A DNA stretch of 64,000 nt from Bacillus sp. FSL K6-3431 (GTDB taxonomy: Bacteria; Bacillota; Bacilli; Bacillales; Bacillaceae_C). A program made the position numbers and the translations under genes. The notes below the pieces were generated by a model. The model made no database searches, had not been told where the DNA came from, and was given only the letters and a program-made list of their open reading frames with translations. Shown here piece after piece: positions 18,191-26,621 of the stretch (its first letter is position 1; every line of letters begins with the position of its first letter). The stretch lies in NCBI RefSeq assembly GCF_038002605.1, contig NZ_JBBOCT010000001.1, positions 1,674,001 through 1,738,000 of the forward strand, given 5' to 3'.

Positions 18191-19412
18191 ATCTTTTTTC
18201 TAATTTTGTTACTCTTGTTGGTGCATAAAGCTTTGCAAATAACAGGGCAAACAAGCATGCTATCGCTCCTACAATAACCCCTTGCAGAAAATCCCCTCTA
18301 ATTATTGTGCTAATGCCAAAAACAATTGCTTGCATTACCAATATTTTTAAAAGCAAGTTTAAAAAGGCTGGTTTCTTTTGATTGAAATCAATTGGATATA
18401 AGTTTGTCCAGATCTTCAAATCATGCTTGCGTAATAGCGGTAAGAGCTGAAAACCTGTTAAGTAAATAAATAACAAGGAAATACCTATTGAAAAATATAA
18501 GTTGCTATTGAATAGGATTAAAATAGCAGGAATTACTGTCAACCTCAAGATTAATCCAGAAAACTCACTTGTTCTAACTATCGTTCTAGAGTATAAAAAT
18601 CGATAAGTTTGATCGCTTTTAAATGGGATCGATGAAAATAATGGATCTAACCATCTTCTTCGTTTCACTTGCCCCTTTAAATGGGGAACATCCGTAAACA
18701 TATTAGCAGCTCGATAAAATGTCTGCATCCTACTCTGTTCTATTTCAATTAATAATTCCCATTTTAAAGACTTATTTTTCATTTCTTCTCTAAAATATAA
18801 AGTAACGGCTATTATAATCAGTAATATCGCGCCAATAAACCATAACGAAGCTTTTTCTATAATAAAATAAAGAAGAGAGGCACTTAATAAAAAGCGAAAG
18901 AGCCAATCAAATAGTAAGGATTGTTTATCCGTAAGTCTAAGCATTATCCAATGTAGCTTCAAATTCCAAATCTTTAGGACAAGAACTATTGCTAGTAAAT
19001 AAAAGAATGATTTAAAACCATCACCTGTCACCTGTACATACATCGGCATAAATGCAGCAAGTACTAGTAACAATATATATGATTGGCTTAAAAAACTTAA
19101 TCCCATTCCTTTTTTAAAATAGGCGTTCATCTTCTTTTCCAACGGAAGAAGAAAAACAATATCCGCTTCCTTTAGTAATGTATAAATGGGACTGGTTGCT
19201 AAAAGGATAGCTAGAACAATCCCCATAATTATACCAATTGGAAATCCAGAACCAAGTGTCTTCACCCATTCTGAATAATAATAAATTGCTGCTCCACCTC
19301 CAAAGATGAGGACAAACAATAAATGATCATTAAACATATATTTAAAATAACGACGTAGTTCTTTTATATAGGCTTGAAGCCGCTCTGGCCACAGTTCATT
19401 TATCTGCTTCAT
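18189..19412 (-). CDS. ecsB: ABC transporter permease EcsB
   Basis: 407 aa with roughly eight or more hydrophobic segments (for example 33-49, 58-77, 104-126, 132-152, 172-210, 295-345) and basic linkers. It is the membrane partner of EcsA; its start overlaps the ecsA end by 17 bp. In B. subtilis the Ecs transporter affects regulated intramembrane proteolysis by RasP, competence and protein secretion; peptide export is proposed. The third gene of the B. subtilis operon, ecsC, is missing here: 41-bp repeats follow instead. Confidence 0.9.
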   Translation of the reverse strand: MKQINELWPERLQAYIKELRRYFKYMFNDHLLFVLIFGGGAAIYYYSEWVKTLGSGFPIGIIMGIVLAILLATSPIYTLLKEADIVFLLPLEKKMNAYFKKGMGLSFLSQSYILLLVLAAFMPMYVQVTGDGFKSFFYLLAIVLVLKIWNLKLHWIMLRLTDKQSLLFDWLFRFLLSASLLYFIIEKASLWFIGAILLIIIAVTLYFREEMKNKSLKWELLIEIEQSRMQTFYRAANMFTDVPHLKGQVKRRRWLDPLFSSIPFKSDQTYRFLYSRTIVRTSEFSGLILRLTVIPAILILFNSNLYFSIGISLLFIYLTGFQLLPLLRKHDLKIWTNLYPIDFNQKKPAFLNLLLKILVMQAIVFGISTIIRGDFLQGVIVGAIACLFALLFAKLYAPTRVTKLEKR

Positions 19413-20145
19413 GAATATCTTCCTTTGTTAGCTGGATATATATATCATCTAAAGAGGCGCCCTGCATACCAAATTCTTCTTGAAGTTCTGTAAGTGTTCC
19501 CTTCGCCCTCACTTCACCATTATGTAAAATAATAAATCCGTCACAATAACGCTCAGCTGTTGCCAAGATATGCGTCGACATTAATATTCCTGCTCCATTA
19601 CCCTTCATACGATTCATTAATTCTAGGAGCGATTGAATAGCAATTGGATCAAGGCCAACAAATGGTTCATCAATAATATACAATGACGGTTCAATAAGAA
19701 ATGCACACATAATCATTACTTTCTGTTTCATTCCTTTTGAAAAGTGTGCAGGGAACCATTTCATTTTTTTATCGAGTCGGAATTCCTTTAAAAGTGGACC
19801 AACTCTCGATTCATACGTTTGCTCGGGAATTCCATATGCCATCGCAGTCAGTTTCAAGTGTTCTTCCAATGTTAGTTCTTCGTATAATATTGGTGACTCA
19901 GGCACAAATGTTAATTGTTTCCGATATGTTTCCGGATTTTCCTTGAGTTGATTCCCATTGATCTTAATTAACCCTGAGCGCTGTTCCATTAATCCAATGA
20001 TATGTTTAATCGTTGTGCTTTTACCAGCTCCATTTAAGCCTATTAAACCAATCATTTGGCCCGATTCCATTGTAAATGATATATCTTTTAAAACAGGAGT
20101 TTTTGTATAACCTCCTGTTAAGTTTTGTACTTCAAGTAAAGACAT
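19396..20145 (-). CDS. ecsA: ABC transporter ATPase EcsA
   Basis: 249 aa. Walker A GLNGAGKST (36-44), signature 'HFSKGMKQKVMI', Walker B 'SLYIIDEPFVGLDP' and the switch His in 'GILMSTHILATAERYCDG'. The FSKGMKQ form of the signature is the EcsA-type variant of LSGGQ. It energises EcsB. It is the first gene of the ecsAB operon, with a 17-bp overlap to ecsB. Confidence 0.94.
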   Translation of the reverse strand: MSLLEVQNLTGGYTKTPVLKDISFTMESGQMIGLIGLNGAGKSTTIKHIIGLMEQRSGLIKINGNQLKENPETYRKQLTFVPESPILYEELTLEEHLKLTAMAYGIPEQTYESRVGPLLKEFRLDKKMKWFPAHFSKGMKQKVMIMCAFLIEPSLYIIDEPFVGLDPIAIQSLLELMNRMKGNGAGILMSTHILATAERYCDGFIILHNGEVRAKGTLTELQEEFGMQGASLDDIYIQLTKEDIHEADK

Positions 20146-20287
20146 AACTCAACGTCCCTTCTCCTTTGTTTGCTATGTTAACCATTGTACCAAAAATGGG
20201 CTCGTGTCGCATAGTTGTAGTTGGATACATTTCCCAATCATATAAATTCATTCATCGGACATCATAATCTTTGAAGGAGCGGTACTA

Positions 20288-20705
20288 AGCGAAACTGAGG
20301 TGGTTGTCAAAGACAGTTATCAGCAGTAGAAGCGGAAAGCTACGATGAACAATGAAACATGTACAAATATTATCAATCTTGATCAAATGAACAAGGGAGA
20401 TGATTGCGTTGGGCATGCTAATGGTGAATCGACTATTTCTTCATTAACCCTTTCATTCCATTGAATTGGTTAAAAAGAAACTTTCCAAGAGTCACTGAGA
20501 CTCAGCGAAACTGAGGTGGTTGTCGAAGACAGTTATCAGTAGTAGAAGCGGAAAGCCACGATGAACATTGAACATGTACATTAATTATCGATCTTGATCA
20601 AATGAACAAGGGAGATGATTGCGTTGGGCATGCTAATGAAGAATCGGATTTTTCTTTAACAAAATCAATTCCATTAAGAATTGACTGTAAAGAAACTTTC
20701 CAAGT
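20288..20705 (+). repeat. tandemly duplicated element of about 215 bp, possible ncRNA
   Basis: Copy 1 (20288-20490) and copy 2 (20504-20705) start AGCGAAACTGAGGTGGTTGT and end AAAGAAACTTTCCAAG; the offset is 216 bp at the start and 215 at the end. The best conserved part is the long run through ATGAACAAGGGAGATGATTG. No reading frame is kept: a 43-codon minus frame in copy 1 stops early in copy 2. In copy 2 GTGG can pair with a downstream CCAC; copy 1 has CTAC, which keeps pairing through G-U. A terminator follows at 20724. I do not recognise the element. Confidence 0.7.
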
Positions 20706-20723
20706 ATCCGCTACTCCCTTCAG

Positions 20724-20760
20724 CGAGCAGGGTTTTCTTGAAACCCTGCTCGTTTTCACT
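20724..20760 (+). terminator. terminator after the duplicated element
   Basis: CGAGCAGGGTTT and AAACCCTGCTCG form a strong hairpin followed by TTTTCACTTTT on the plus strand only. No ORF on that strand precedes it, so it implies an untranslated plus-strand transcript from the duplicated element. The ecsA upstream region (20146-20287) shows nothing else. Confidence 0.8.
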
Positions 20761-20815
20761 TTTACTGACATATGATAAGATTACCTTTATCATACACATG
20801 AAAGGTGGATATTTT

Positions 20816-21238
20816 ATGACAAACTGCGTTTTTTGTAAAATTATTAATGGTGAGTTGCCATCAGCGAAGGTATTTGAGAATGATGATGTGTTAGCATTTC
20901 TAGATTTAAGCCAAATTACCAAAGGTCATACCCTTGTTATTCCCAAAATACATAATGAAAATATTTATGATTTGTCTCCGGATGTAGCCGGAAAATTATT
21001 TGCAACAATCCCTGCTATTTCCCGTGCTATTAATACAGAGTTCAAGCCCCAAGGTCTCAACCTTTTAAATAATAATGGGGAATTTGCCGGTCAAGCTGTT
21101 TTTCATTATCACTTGCATCTTATTCCGCGTTATGATGAAAATGATGGATTTGATACAAAATATATTAGCCATCAAAAAGGGTACACAAATGAGGACCTAA
21201 AAAATATTGCCCAATCCATATCTAAAAATATTCAATAA
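20816..21238 (+). CDS. hit: HIT-family nucleotide-binding protein Hit
   Basis: 140 aa. Histidine triad 'FHYHLHLIPRY' with His97, His99 and His101 (His99 being the nucleophile position) and an N-terminal Cys pair C4/C7 of the HIT zinc site. These proteins hydrolyse nucleoside phosphoramidates such as adenosine 5'-phosphoramidate. An open frame continues upstream to 20681, but AAAGGTGG 7 nt before the ATG at 20816 decides the start. It is divergent from ecsA, as in B. subtilis. Confidence 0.95.
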   Translation: MTNCVFCKIINGELPSAKVFENDDVLAFLDLSQITKGHTLVIPKIHNENIYDLSPDVAGKLFATIPAISRAINTEFKPQGLNLLNNNGEFAGQAVFHYHLHLIPRYDENDGFDTKYISHQKGYTNEDLKNIAQSISKNIQ

Positions 21239-21249
21239 CAATAGACCAT

Positions 21250-21275
21250 ACTCCTGTATTGCAGGAGTTTTTTAT
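21250..21275 (+). terminator. terminator of hit
   Basis: ACTCCTG and CAGGAGT with a 5-nt loop, followed by TTTTTTAT. Confidence 0.85.
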
Positions 21276-21283
21276 ATAAATTA

Positions 21284-21312
21284 TTGACTTCAAAAATTTA
21301 CGGGCATATGAT
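21284..21312 (+). promoter_or_regulatory. sigma-A promoter of trpP
   Basis: TTGACT, 17 nt, TATGAT. Transcription from here gives a leader of about 85 nt that includes the TRAP-type triplets. Confidence 0.6.
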
Positions 21313-21371
21313 ACAATATCTTTAATCTTTCGCTGGCGGCAACGAGTGCATGTCCAGGAAAGGCAAAAAAT

Positions 21372-21394
21372 GAGATTAGCTGAGAAGAGGAGAG
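21372..21394 (+). promoter_or_regulatory. TRAP-binding site over the trpP ribosome binding site
   Basis: Five consecutive triplets GAG-TAG-GAG-GAG-GAG begin at 21372, 21377, 21382, 21387 and 21392, each separated by exactly two bases. TRAP (MtrB) binds (G/U)AG repeats with 2-3 nt spacing. The last two triplets form the Shine-Dalgarno region of trpP. TRAP is known to block translation of B. subtilis trpP (yhaG) this way when tryptophan is abundant. Fewer triplets are seen here than the eleven TRAP can bind. Confidence 0.75.
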
Positions 21395-21402
21395 ATTTAA
21401 AA

Positions 21403-21927
21403 ATGAATACGAGAACACTTGTTGTTTTATCACTGCTGATGGGAATGGGTACAGCACTTCATTTTATCATCCCCCCCGTTATTTTAGGTATAAAACCTGA
21501 TATGTTCCTTGCCATGATGTTTTTAGGGATTGTCTTATTTCCTGAAAAGAAAAATGTATTACTTTTAGGAATTGTTACGGGGCTATTAACAGCACTTACT
21601 ACAGGATTTCCAATGGGGCAAATACCAAATATCATTGATAAACCAATTACTGCTTTTATATTTTTCGGATTATATATACTCATTGTGAAAAAATTACCTG
21701 GTATTGCTGGTGTTACAATCTTAACAGGAGTTTGTACAATCGTTTCAGGTGTCATTTTCCTAGGTAGTGCTTGGATCTTATTTGGATTGCCAGGGGCATT
21801 TATTGGTTTGTTTGCAGGAGCCGTTCTTCCTGCAGTACTGTTAAATGCTATTGCGTTATTCATTCTTTATCCTCTCGTCAAAACCATTTTAAAAAGAACA
21901 AATATGCTTAAACAAGCACATGTATAA
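21403..21927 (+). CDS. trpP: tryptophan transporter TrpP
   Basis: 174 aa from the ATG at 21403; the frame is open from 21346, but the ribosome binding site AGAGGAGAG and the conserved start MNTRTLVVLSLLMGMGTAL select 21403. Five or six hydrophobic segments of the energy-coupling-like TrpP family, with 'HFIIPPVILGIKPDMFLAMM' and 'GMGTALHF' near the N-terminus. It imports tryptophan; in B. subtilis yhaG/trpP is part of the TRAP regulon. It is monocistronic. Confidence 0.92.
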   Translation: MNTRTLVVLSLLMGMGTALHFIIPPVILGIKPDMFLAMMFLGIVLFPEKKNVLLLGIVTGLLTALTTGFPMGQIPNIIDKPITAFIFFGLYILIVKKLPGIAGVTILTGVCTIVSGVIFLGSAWILFGLPGAFIGLFAGAVLPAVLLNAIALFILYPLVKTILKRTNMLKQAHV

Positions 21928-21930
21928 ACG

Positions 21931-21966
21931 TAAAGAAGAACCTGATTAACCGGGTTCTTCTTTATT
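21931..21966. terminator. bidirectional terminator
   Basis: AAAGAAGAACC and GGGTTCTTCTTT form a hairpin between the convergent trpP and the small membrane protein gene, with T-rich flanks on both strands. Confidence 0.8.
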
Positions 21967-22159
21967 TTATAGATAAAGCTATCAGCACTCCTATGATGAT
22001 AAAAATAAAACCTGCTCCGCCTAGTGTTAATGCCCTTTGTTTTAATAACTTTTTAGGTGGATAGATACCTGGCCTACGATGGGACGCGGCAAAATACAAC
22101 ATCCCTGATAATAATATTGTACCGAGAAAAAACATAAAAGTCATAAAACCTCTCATCAT
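21962..22159 (-). CDS. small two-helix membrane protein
   Basis: 65 aa. Two hydrophobic segments (about 4-24 and 46-64) separated by a basic loop 'HRRPGIYPPKKLLKQRA'. Two ATGs in a row at 22159/22156 follow TGAGGTGAGCA. I do not recognise a family. It sits convergent to trpP and divergent from yhaH. Confidence 0.6.
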   Translation of the reverse strand: MMRGFMTFMFFLGTILLSGMLYFAASHRRPGIYPPKKLLKQRALTLGGAGFIFIIIGVLIALSIK

Positions 22160-22309
22160 TGCTCACCTCAGTATCACTGCTACTTTTTATTATTCTATGC
22201 GAAAATATGTGTTTCCATGATTGTTACAGGGTAAAGATTGATGCAGGAGTTTTTAAACTTTTGTAGAAAAGGTTAGAATAAGATCATAATGACAGTTGAG
22301 GTGATGAGA

Positions 22310-22675
22310 ATGAACGCAAAAGCATTAGCGTATGGATTATTAATTGGAGGTGCAGTAGGTGCTGCAACTGCTCTACTTTCCGCACCACTATCGGGCAAAG
22401 AACTTCGCACACAAATCAAAGATTCCAAAGATAACTGGATCAGAATAGCAGCTGATTTAAAAGATGATGTTATTGACATTAAAGATTCAGTTTCGAAACT
22501 ATCTAATGAAAGCAAAATCATTATTAAAGAATTAGCAAGCGATGTAAAATTGGCCGTTAATGAATGGCAAAACGATATTGAGCCAAATAAAACAGCCTTA
22601 CAGCAAGAAATGCAAGAAATTCAAAAAACAATGGCACAATTAGAACAGAGGTTGCAGGAAAAGAAAGTGAATTAA
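22310..22675 (+). CDS. yhaH: YtxH-domain protein YhaH
   Basis: 121 aa. N-terminal glycine-rich hydrophobic segment 'ALAYGLLIGGAVGAATALLSAPLSGKELR' typical of the YtxH domain, followed by a long amphipathic, coiled-coil-like region to the end. It is likely membrane-anchored; YtxH proteins are stress and general-response associated but of unknown function. ATGs at 22289 and 22304 are in frame, but GAGGTG at 22298-22303 is 6 nt before 22310. Between trpP and hpr as in B. subtilis. Confidence 0.85.
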   Translation: MNAKALAYGLLIGGAVGAATALLSAPLSGKELRTQIKDSKDNWIRIAADLKDDVIDIKDSVSKLSNESKIIIKELASDVKLAVNEWQNDIEPNKTALQQEMQEIQKTMAQLEQRLQEKKVN

Positions 22676-22705
22676 CAAAGGCATCCGTGCCTTTGTTTTT
22701 TTATT
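22674..22705 (+). terminator. terminator of yhaH
   Basis: AACAAAGGC/GCCTTTGTT hairpin followed by TTTTTTAT. Confidence 0.85.
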
Positions 22706-22801
22706 GTTCAACCCTTTTCAAAGATTTTGTTAATTTAGACCTTTATTATTTATTGTTTTATTGGCATAATGATATTAAAGATAAATAAGGCGGGGAATGT
22801 T

Positions 22802-23371
22802 ATGGCAGAAAAGCAATATTCAATCATTGAATCAATGCTTTTTACGCAACGTATGGCGCAGTTGAGTAAAGCATTATGGAAATCAATTGAAAAGGATTGG
22901 CAAAATTGGATAAAACCATATGATTTAAATATTAATGAACATCATATTTTATCCATTGCCTATCATTTAAATGGTGCTTCTATTTCGGATATCGCTCAAT
23001 TTGGAGTGATGCATGTATCTACAGCATTTAACTTTTCAAAAAGATTAGAAGAACGAAATCTTTTACAGTTTTCTAAGAAAGAATGCGATAAGCGTAATAC
23101 ATATGTTCAATTGACAGAAGATGGAGAAAATTTGTTTCTTGAATTAATGGAAGTGTATGAGCCAGAAAGTAACTCCATTTATCAAGGAGCACTTCCGCTT
23201 AGAAATTTATACGGTAAGTTTCCAGAAATGATGGAGTTAATGGCCATTGTTCGAAATATTTATGGGGATGACTTTATGGAGATTTTTGAGAAATCCTTTC
23301 ATAATATCGAAAACAACTTCTCAGAAGTTGACGGTAAGATAAGTAAAATAAAAATCGAAACAGTAGGTTAA
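22802..23371 (+). CDS. hpr: MarR-family transition-state regulator Hpr (ScoC)
   Basis: 189 aa. The core '[20 protein letters not shown]' and '[20 protein letters not shown]', and the winged-helix segment '[18 protein letters not shown]', match B. subtilis Hpr/ScoC almost residue for residue. Hpr is a MarR-type dimer that represses extracellular protease genes, sinI and oligopeptide permeases in the transition state. The start at 22802 follows AAGGCGGGGA; an in-frame ATG at 22769 lacks a ribosome binding site. The same gene order as in B. subtilis (yhaH-hpr-yhaI). Confidence 0.95.
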   Translation: MAEKQYSIIESMLFTQRMAQLSKALWKSIEKDWQNWIKPYDLNINEHHILSIAYHLNGASISDIAQFGVMHVSTAFNFSKRLEERNLLQFSKKECDKRNTYVQLTEDGENLFLELMEVYEPESNSIYQGALPLRNLYGKFPEMMELMAIVRNIYGDDFMEIFEKSFHNIENNFSEVDGKISKIKIETVG

Positions 23372-23379
23372 TTTTTTAT

Positions 23380-23709
23380 TTACATATTTTTTTGTAGAAC
23401 TTTCATCAGATCTAAAAAGAGTTTTTGTCTTTCACAAGCATCTATCACCTCTTCAATATTCAACTTCGGATTTAATTGGGAAAGAAAATCTTTAAACAGC
23501 GGAGCATGGAAGACAAATTGTGCCGCTTTTTCTTCCTCCACCTTCATGCTCATCTCTTCACATAAAGCATAGAATGCCTTCACTTCTTTTTCATCGAGAT
23601 TTTTTCTTATAATTAATTGATCAAATTCATGACCATTTTCTGGAACCATGTTTATTAATAATTGTTGATAATATTCAAGGCGCTCTAGTCTTGCTACTAA
23701 ATTATCCAT
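23380..23709 (-). CDS. yhaI: YhaI, DUF1878-family protein
   Basis: 109 aa, soluble and helical, beginning MDNLVARLERLEYYQQLLIN and rich in charged residues. I recognise it as DUF1878/YhaI, for which a helical bundle is expected. Function unknown. It is convergent with hpr, only 8 nt apart, with no hairpin between. Confidence 0.82.
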   Translation of the reverse strand: MDNLVARLERLEYYQQLLINMVPENGHEFDQLIIRKNLDEKEVKAFYALCEEMSMKVEEEKAAQFVFHAPLFKDFLSQLNPKLNIEEVIDACERQKLFLDLMKVLQKNM

Positions 23710-23852
23710 ATAACATTCCTCATCTTTAGTTTATCAATTTATTATATACCTTATCTGCTAAAAAAGAGAAAAAACCTATTGCTTTTATTACGATTTCAGC
23801 TTAAAGTATGGTGATTAGTGTTACAAAATAAACTTCTTGGAGGCTGTTAGCC

Positions 23853-24386
23853 ATGCATTGCTGGAAATCGTTTAACGTGGACAAAAGGTATCATTTTAAT
23901 CGACGTTTTTTTATCTCCACGATGATCGCATTACTTGGTTTTATCACTTTATACGTACCTTTGCAATCCATTGCCTCCGCACCTTTGCAAGAAAAGTATT
24001 TTCTTATTTTTCTAGGCGCTTTTATTTTACTATATCCTATTCATAAATTATGTCATCTCTTGCCGATTATTAATTATTATAAATTTATGAAGTTAAAGAT
24101 CGAAATATATTTTTATGTATTGCCGATTATTCATTTTAATGTAAAAAAACCAATTCAAAAAAAGCAATTTGCAGCTGCATTGCTTTTTCCGTTTATATTC
24201 ATTAATATCATACTGCTAACCTTCGCTTTGCTTATGCCGCAGTATGTTCATTATGCAACTATTCTGCTCGCATATCATATTGGAATTTGTGCAACGGATT
24301 TATCCTATGCAAAAAGCTTATTTTCCAGTCCTAAAGATGCCCTAATTGAAGAAAATGAAGATGGGTATGAAATATTAGTGAGATAG
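23853..24386 (+). CDS. DUF3267 membrane protein
   Basis: 177 aa with four hydrophobic segments (about 20-42, 50-67, 110-140 and 128-150) and the motif 'LLYPIHKLCHLLPI' (about 59-72), an H-x-x-x-H of the kind seen in DUF3267 and reminiscent of membrane zinc sites. No protease activity has been shown to my knowledge. TTGGAGG precedes the ATG by 10 nt. It is monocistronic. Confidence 0.65.
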   Translation: MHCWKSFNVDKRYHFNRRFFISTMIALLGFITLYVPLQSIASAPLQEKYFLIFLGAFILLYPIHKLCHLLPIINYYKFMKLKIEIYFYVLPIIHFNVKKPIQKKQFAAALLFPFIFINIILLTFALLMPQYVHYATILLAYHIGICATDLSYAKSLFSSPKDALIEENEDGYEILVR

Positions 24387-24541
24387 AGAGTCTTTTAGTA
24401 GGCTCTCTACTTTCTTTCAATATAAATCTAAAAATTTCAGTTAGTATTTTTATTCTTTTACATTTTGAATAGTTTTTTCTATCTTTTTATCAAAAAATTT
24501 GCTATCGTTATATTAACAGGGGATAAGGGGAGGATATTGTA

Positions 24542-24721
24542 TTGATCTCCACTTTTATTATTTTTGCGATTTTCATATTATACATATTCAATAATTTAAC
24601 AAATACACTATGCATTGTTAGGGAGATTCCTGAAGAGCGGCAGCCTAAAGTGTTTCGTACAATTAATGTATTAATTACTATTTTGCTCTTTTCTTCTTAT
24701 ATCGAGATTCTCTATACTTAA
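24542..24721 (+). CDS. 59-aa membrane protein with TTG start
   Basis: A clean frame of 59 codons opens with TTG at 24542, with GGGGAGG (24527-24533) 8 nt upstream, and closes with TAA. The product starts (M)ISTFIIFAIFILYIFNNLTN, has a polar loop 'VREIPEERQPKVFRT' and a second hydrophobic segment 'INVLITILLFSSYIEILYT': two membrane helices with a charged loop. I do not recognise the family. It is followed by a strong terminator about 100 nt later. Confidence 0.6.
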   Translation: MISTFIIFAIFILYIFNNLTNTLCIVREIPEERQPKVFRTINVLITILLFSSYIEILYT

Positions 24722-24814
24722 AAATCATATTGTGAATTGTTAAAAAAGCATTAGAGCTTTTTCCATCAACATATGGTAGCACTAGTGCACTATGTACCTC
24801 AGAGACCAACTATA

Positions 24815-24866
24815 AAAAAGACTGGCCTAAAGGATCATATTCGATCCTTAGACCAGTCTTTTTTTC
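24815..24866 (+). terminator. terminator
   Basis: A long hairpin (AAGACTGG.CTAAAGGATC / GATCCTTAG.CCAGTCTT) followed by TTTTTTTC on the plus strand. It ends the transcript of the 59-aa gene. The preceding 90 nt hold no ORF. Confidence 0.82.
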
Positions 24867-24922
24867 AAAAGAGGTGACTCATTGCTCCCTCTTTATCATA
24901 GATCTTTTTGAGGCTCATTTTA

Positions 24923-25012
24923 TTATAACCATGAAGCTCCTACGATGATCAATAAAATGAACAATACAACTATTAAGGCAAAACCTCCGCCGTATCCAAC
25001 GCCTCCGCTCAT
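24923..25012 (-). CDS. YjcZ-family mini-protein 1
   Basis: 29 aa: a Gly-rich start MSGGVGYGGG, then FALIVVLFILLIIVGASW. This is the YjcZ/sporulation-associated mini-protein pattern: Gly-rich head and a single membrane helix with 'ALIVVLFILLIIVG'. GGAGGAGGTG precedes the ATG by about 8 nt. It is paired with a second copy upstream (25101-25187). Confidence 0.85.
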   Translation of the reverse strand: MSGGVGYGGGFALIVVLFILLIIVGASWL

Positions 25013-25100
25013 TTTCTACACCTCCTCCAATTCGTTCTGTTTATCTTATTCATTATTTTTTTCATGTGTTAGGTTATTTGCCTAGTTTATCCAATATTTT

Positions 25101-25187
25101 TTAACAAAGGTATGCAGAACCCACAATGATCAACAAAATAAATAGAACTACAATTAACGCAAATCCCGAATTATTAGAAAACCCCAT
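25101..25187 (-). CDS. YjcZ-family mini-protein 2
   Basis: 28 aa: MGFSNNSG followed by FALIVVLFILLIIVGSAYLC. Same family as the neighbour at 24923, with the identical helix core but a Ser/Asn head instead of a Gly-rich one and a terminal Cys. AAAGGAGG lies 9 nt upstream. The two copies are probably a local duplication; both lie in the spacer upstream of prsA. Confidence 0.82.
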   Translation of the reverse strand: MGFSNNSGFALIVVLFILLIIVGSAYLC

Positions 25188-25288
25188 ATTGATGACCTCC
25201 TTTTTCTCTTTCGCTACAGCATATGCCCGGTCCTTGGAATTGGATTGAAGTAAACGCCTATCTTTTACAATAAATGTGATAAATTATT

Positions 25289-25317
25289 TTGTTCCTAACA
25301 AATATGTGTTATAGTAT
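25289..25317 (+). promoter_or_regulatory. sigma-A promoter of prsA
   Basis: TTGTTC, 17 nt, TAGTAT, about 105 bp before the prsA ATG. The leader contains no hairpin that I can support. The rest of 25188-25422 is empty. Confidence 0.55.
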
Positions 25318-25422
25318 ATTTTGTGGATTTAAATCACATATTCAATAAAGAAGTCGAAAAAAATGGAGGTTTTGTTTGACCTCTTCAACTACACAGAGAA
25401 TATAAACGGGGAGTTGTTTTAA

Positions 25423-26334
25423 ATGAAAAAGTGGATATTATCCCTTTCTTTAGCTGCTGGTGTAATCGGTCTAGCTGGTTGCAGTGGCGGAAATGGTGAG
25501 GCGATTGTTAAAACAGGTGCTGGAGATATCACAAAGGAAGAGTTATATGGCGCTTTAAAAGACAAATATGGCGAGCAAGTTCTCCAACAGCTCGTAATTG
25601 ATAAAGTCCTTTCAAAAGAATACAAAGTGTCAGAAAAGGAATTAGACGCGAAATTGGCTGAAGTGAAAGAACAAGTTGGAGCTCAATTCGAAATGCTGCT
25701 TGCACAAAATGGCTTTACGGATGAAAAAGATTTCCGTGAATCATTAAAACTTAGCCTTCTCCAAGAAAAAGCTTCAACGAAAGATATTAAAGTAACAGAT
25801 AAAGAGCTAAAAGAATATTACGACAATAAACAACCTGACATTGAAGTAAGCCATATTGTTGTAGAAGAAAAAGATGAAAAGAAAATAAAAGAAGCGAAAG
25901 CAAAGCTTGATAAAGGTGAAGATTTCGCTAAAGTAGCAAAAGAATATTCAATTGATGGTTCAGCTGAACAAGGAGGCAGTCTCGGCCTCATTTCACGAGA
26001 TGCTCCTAATTTGGACGAGGACTTTAAAGCAGCTGCCTTTAAATTGAAAAAAGATGAAATTAGTGCTCCAATCAAAACACAATTTGGTTGGCATATTATT
26101 CTAGTAACAGATATAGAAGAAAAAGAACCTTTCGATAAAGTAAAAGATGAACTTGAGAATGAAATAAAGGTATCTAAACTTGATCCCGAAGCAGTTCAAG
26201 CTGCAATCCAAGCAGAACTGAAAAAAGCAAAAATAGATGTTAAAGATGAAGATCTTAAAACAACATTTGATGCCATCCTTCAAGAAGATGAACCTGCTAA
26301 GGATGATAGTGCAGATAAGAAAGACAAAGAATAA
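25423..26334 (+). CDS. prsA: foldase lipoprotein PrsA
   Basis: 303 aa. Signal peptide with lipobox LAGC, Cys at 20. N-terminal chaperone-like helical region (about 25-130), parvulin-type peptidyl-prolyl isomerase domain (about 135-230: 'VSHIVVEEKDE', 'AKEYSIDGSAEQGGSLGLI', 'TQFGWHIILVTDI'), then a charged tail ending DDSADKKDKE. It folds secreted proteins and penicillin-binding proteins on the outer face of the membrane and is essential in B. subtilis. GGGGAG precedes the ATG. Own promoter and terminator. Confidence 0.95.
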   Translation: MKKWILSLSLAAGVIGLAGCSGGNGEAIVKTGAGDITKEELYGALKDKYGEQVLQQLVIDKVLSKEYKVSEKELDAKLAEVKEQVGAQFEMLLAQNGFTDEKDFRESLKLSLLQEKASTKDIKVTDKELKEYYDNKQPDIEVSHIVVEEKDEKKIKEAKAKLDKGEDFAKVAKEYSIDGSAEQGGSLGLISRDAPNLDEDFKAAAFKLKKDEISAPIKTQFGWHIILVTDIEEKEPFDKVKDELENEIKVSKLDPEAVQAAIQAELKKAKIDVKDEDLKTTFDAILQEDEPAKDDSADKKDKE

Positions 26335-26344
26335 CATTAGTATA

Positions 26345-26378
26345 AGCAAAAAAGCTGCCACTGTGCAGCTTTTTTGCG
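26345..26378 (+). terminator. terminator of prsA
   Basis: GCAAAAAAGCTGC and GCAGCTTTTTTGC form a hairpin with the T-run in the 3' arm. The following 240 bp up to yhaL contain no gene. Confidence 0.85.
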
Positions 26379-26621
26379 CGTTTCATGATAGTATAAACTT
26401 TCTAATGTAAGCATGTACAGGCCTAAATAGAATGCGGATACATAGGCAGGAATTGTCCCTAATAAGAGAGCTTGGCTACAGTGCCCTCCCTGCTATTCTC
26501 CTTACGATCATCATTTGATAGCTCTTTGTACAGATCTACTGGTTTGGGCTATATCAAGGTTGATTGAAGATGATCGGGATTTTATCTAGACAGGTCTAAT
26601 CCAGGTTCTTACAATTTTTCA

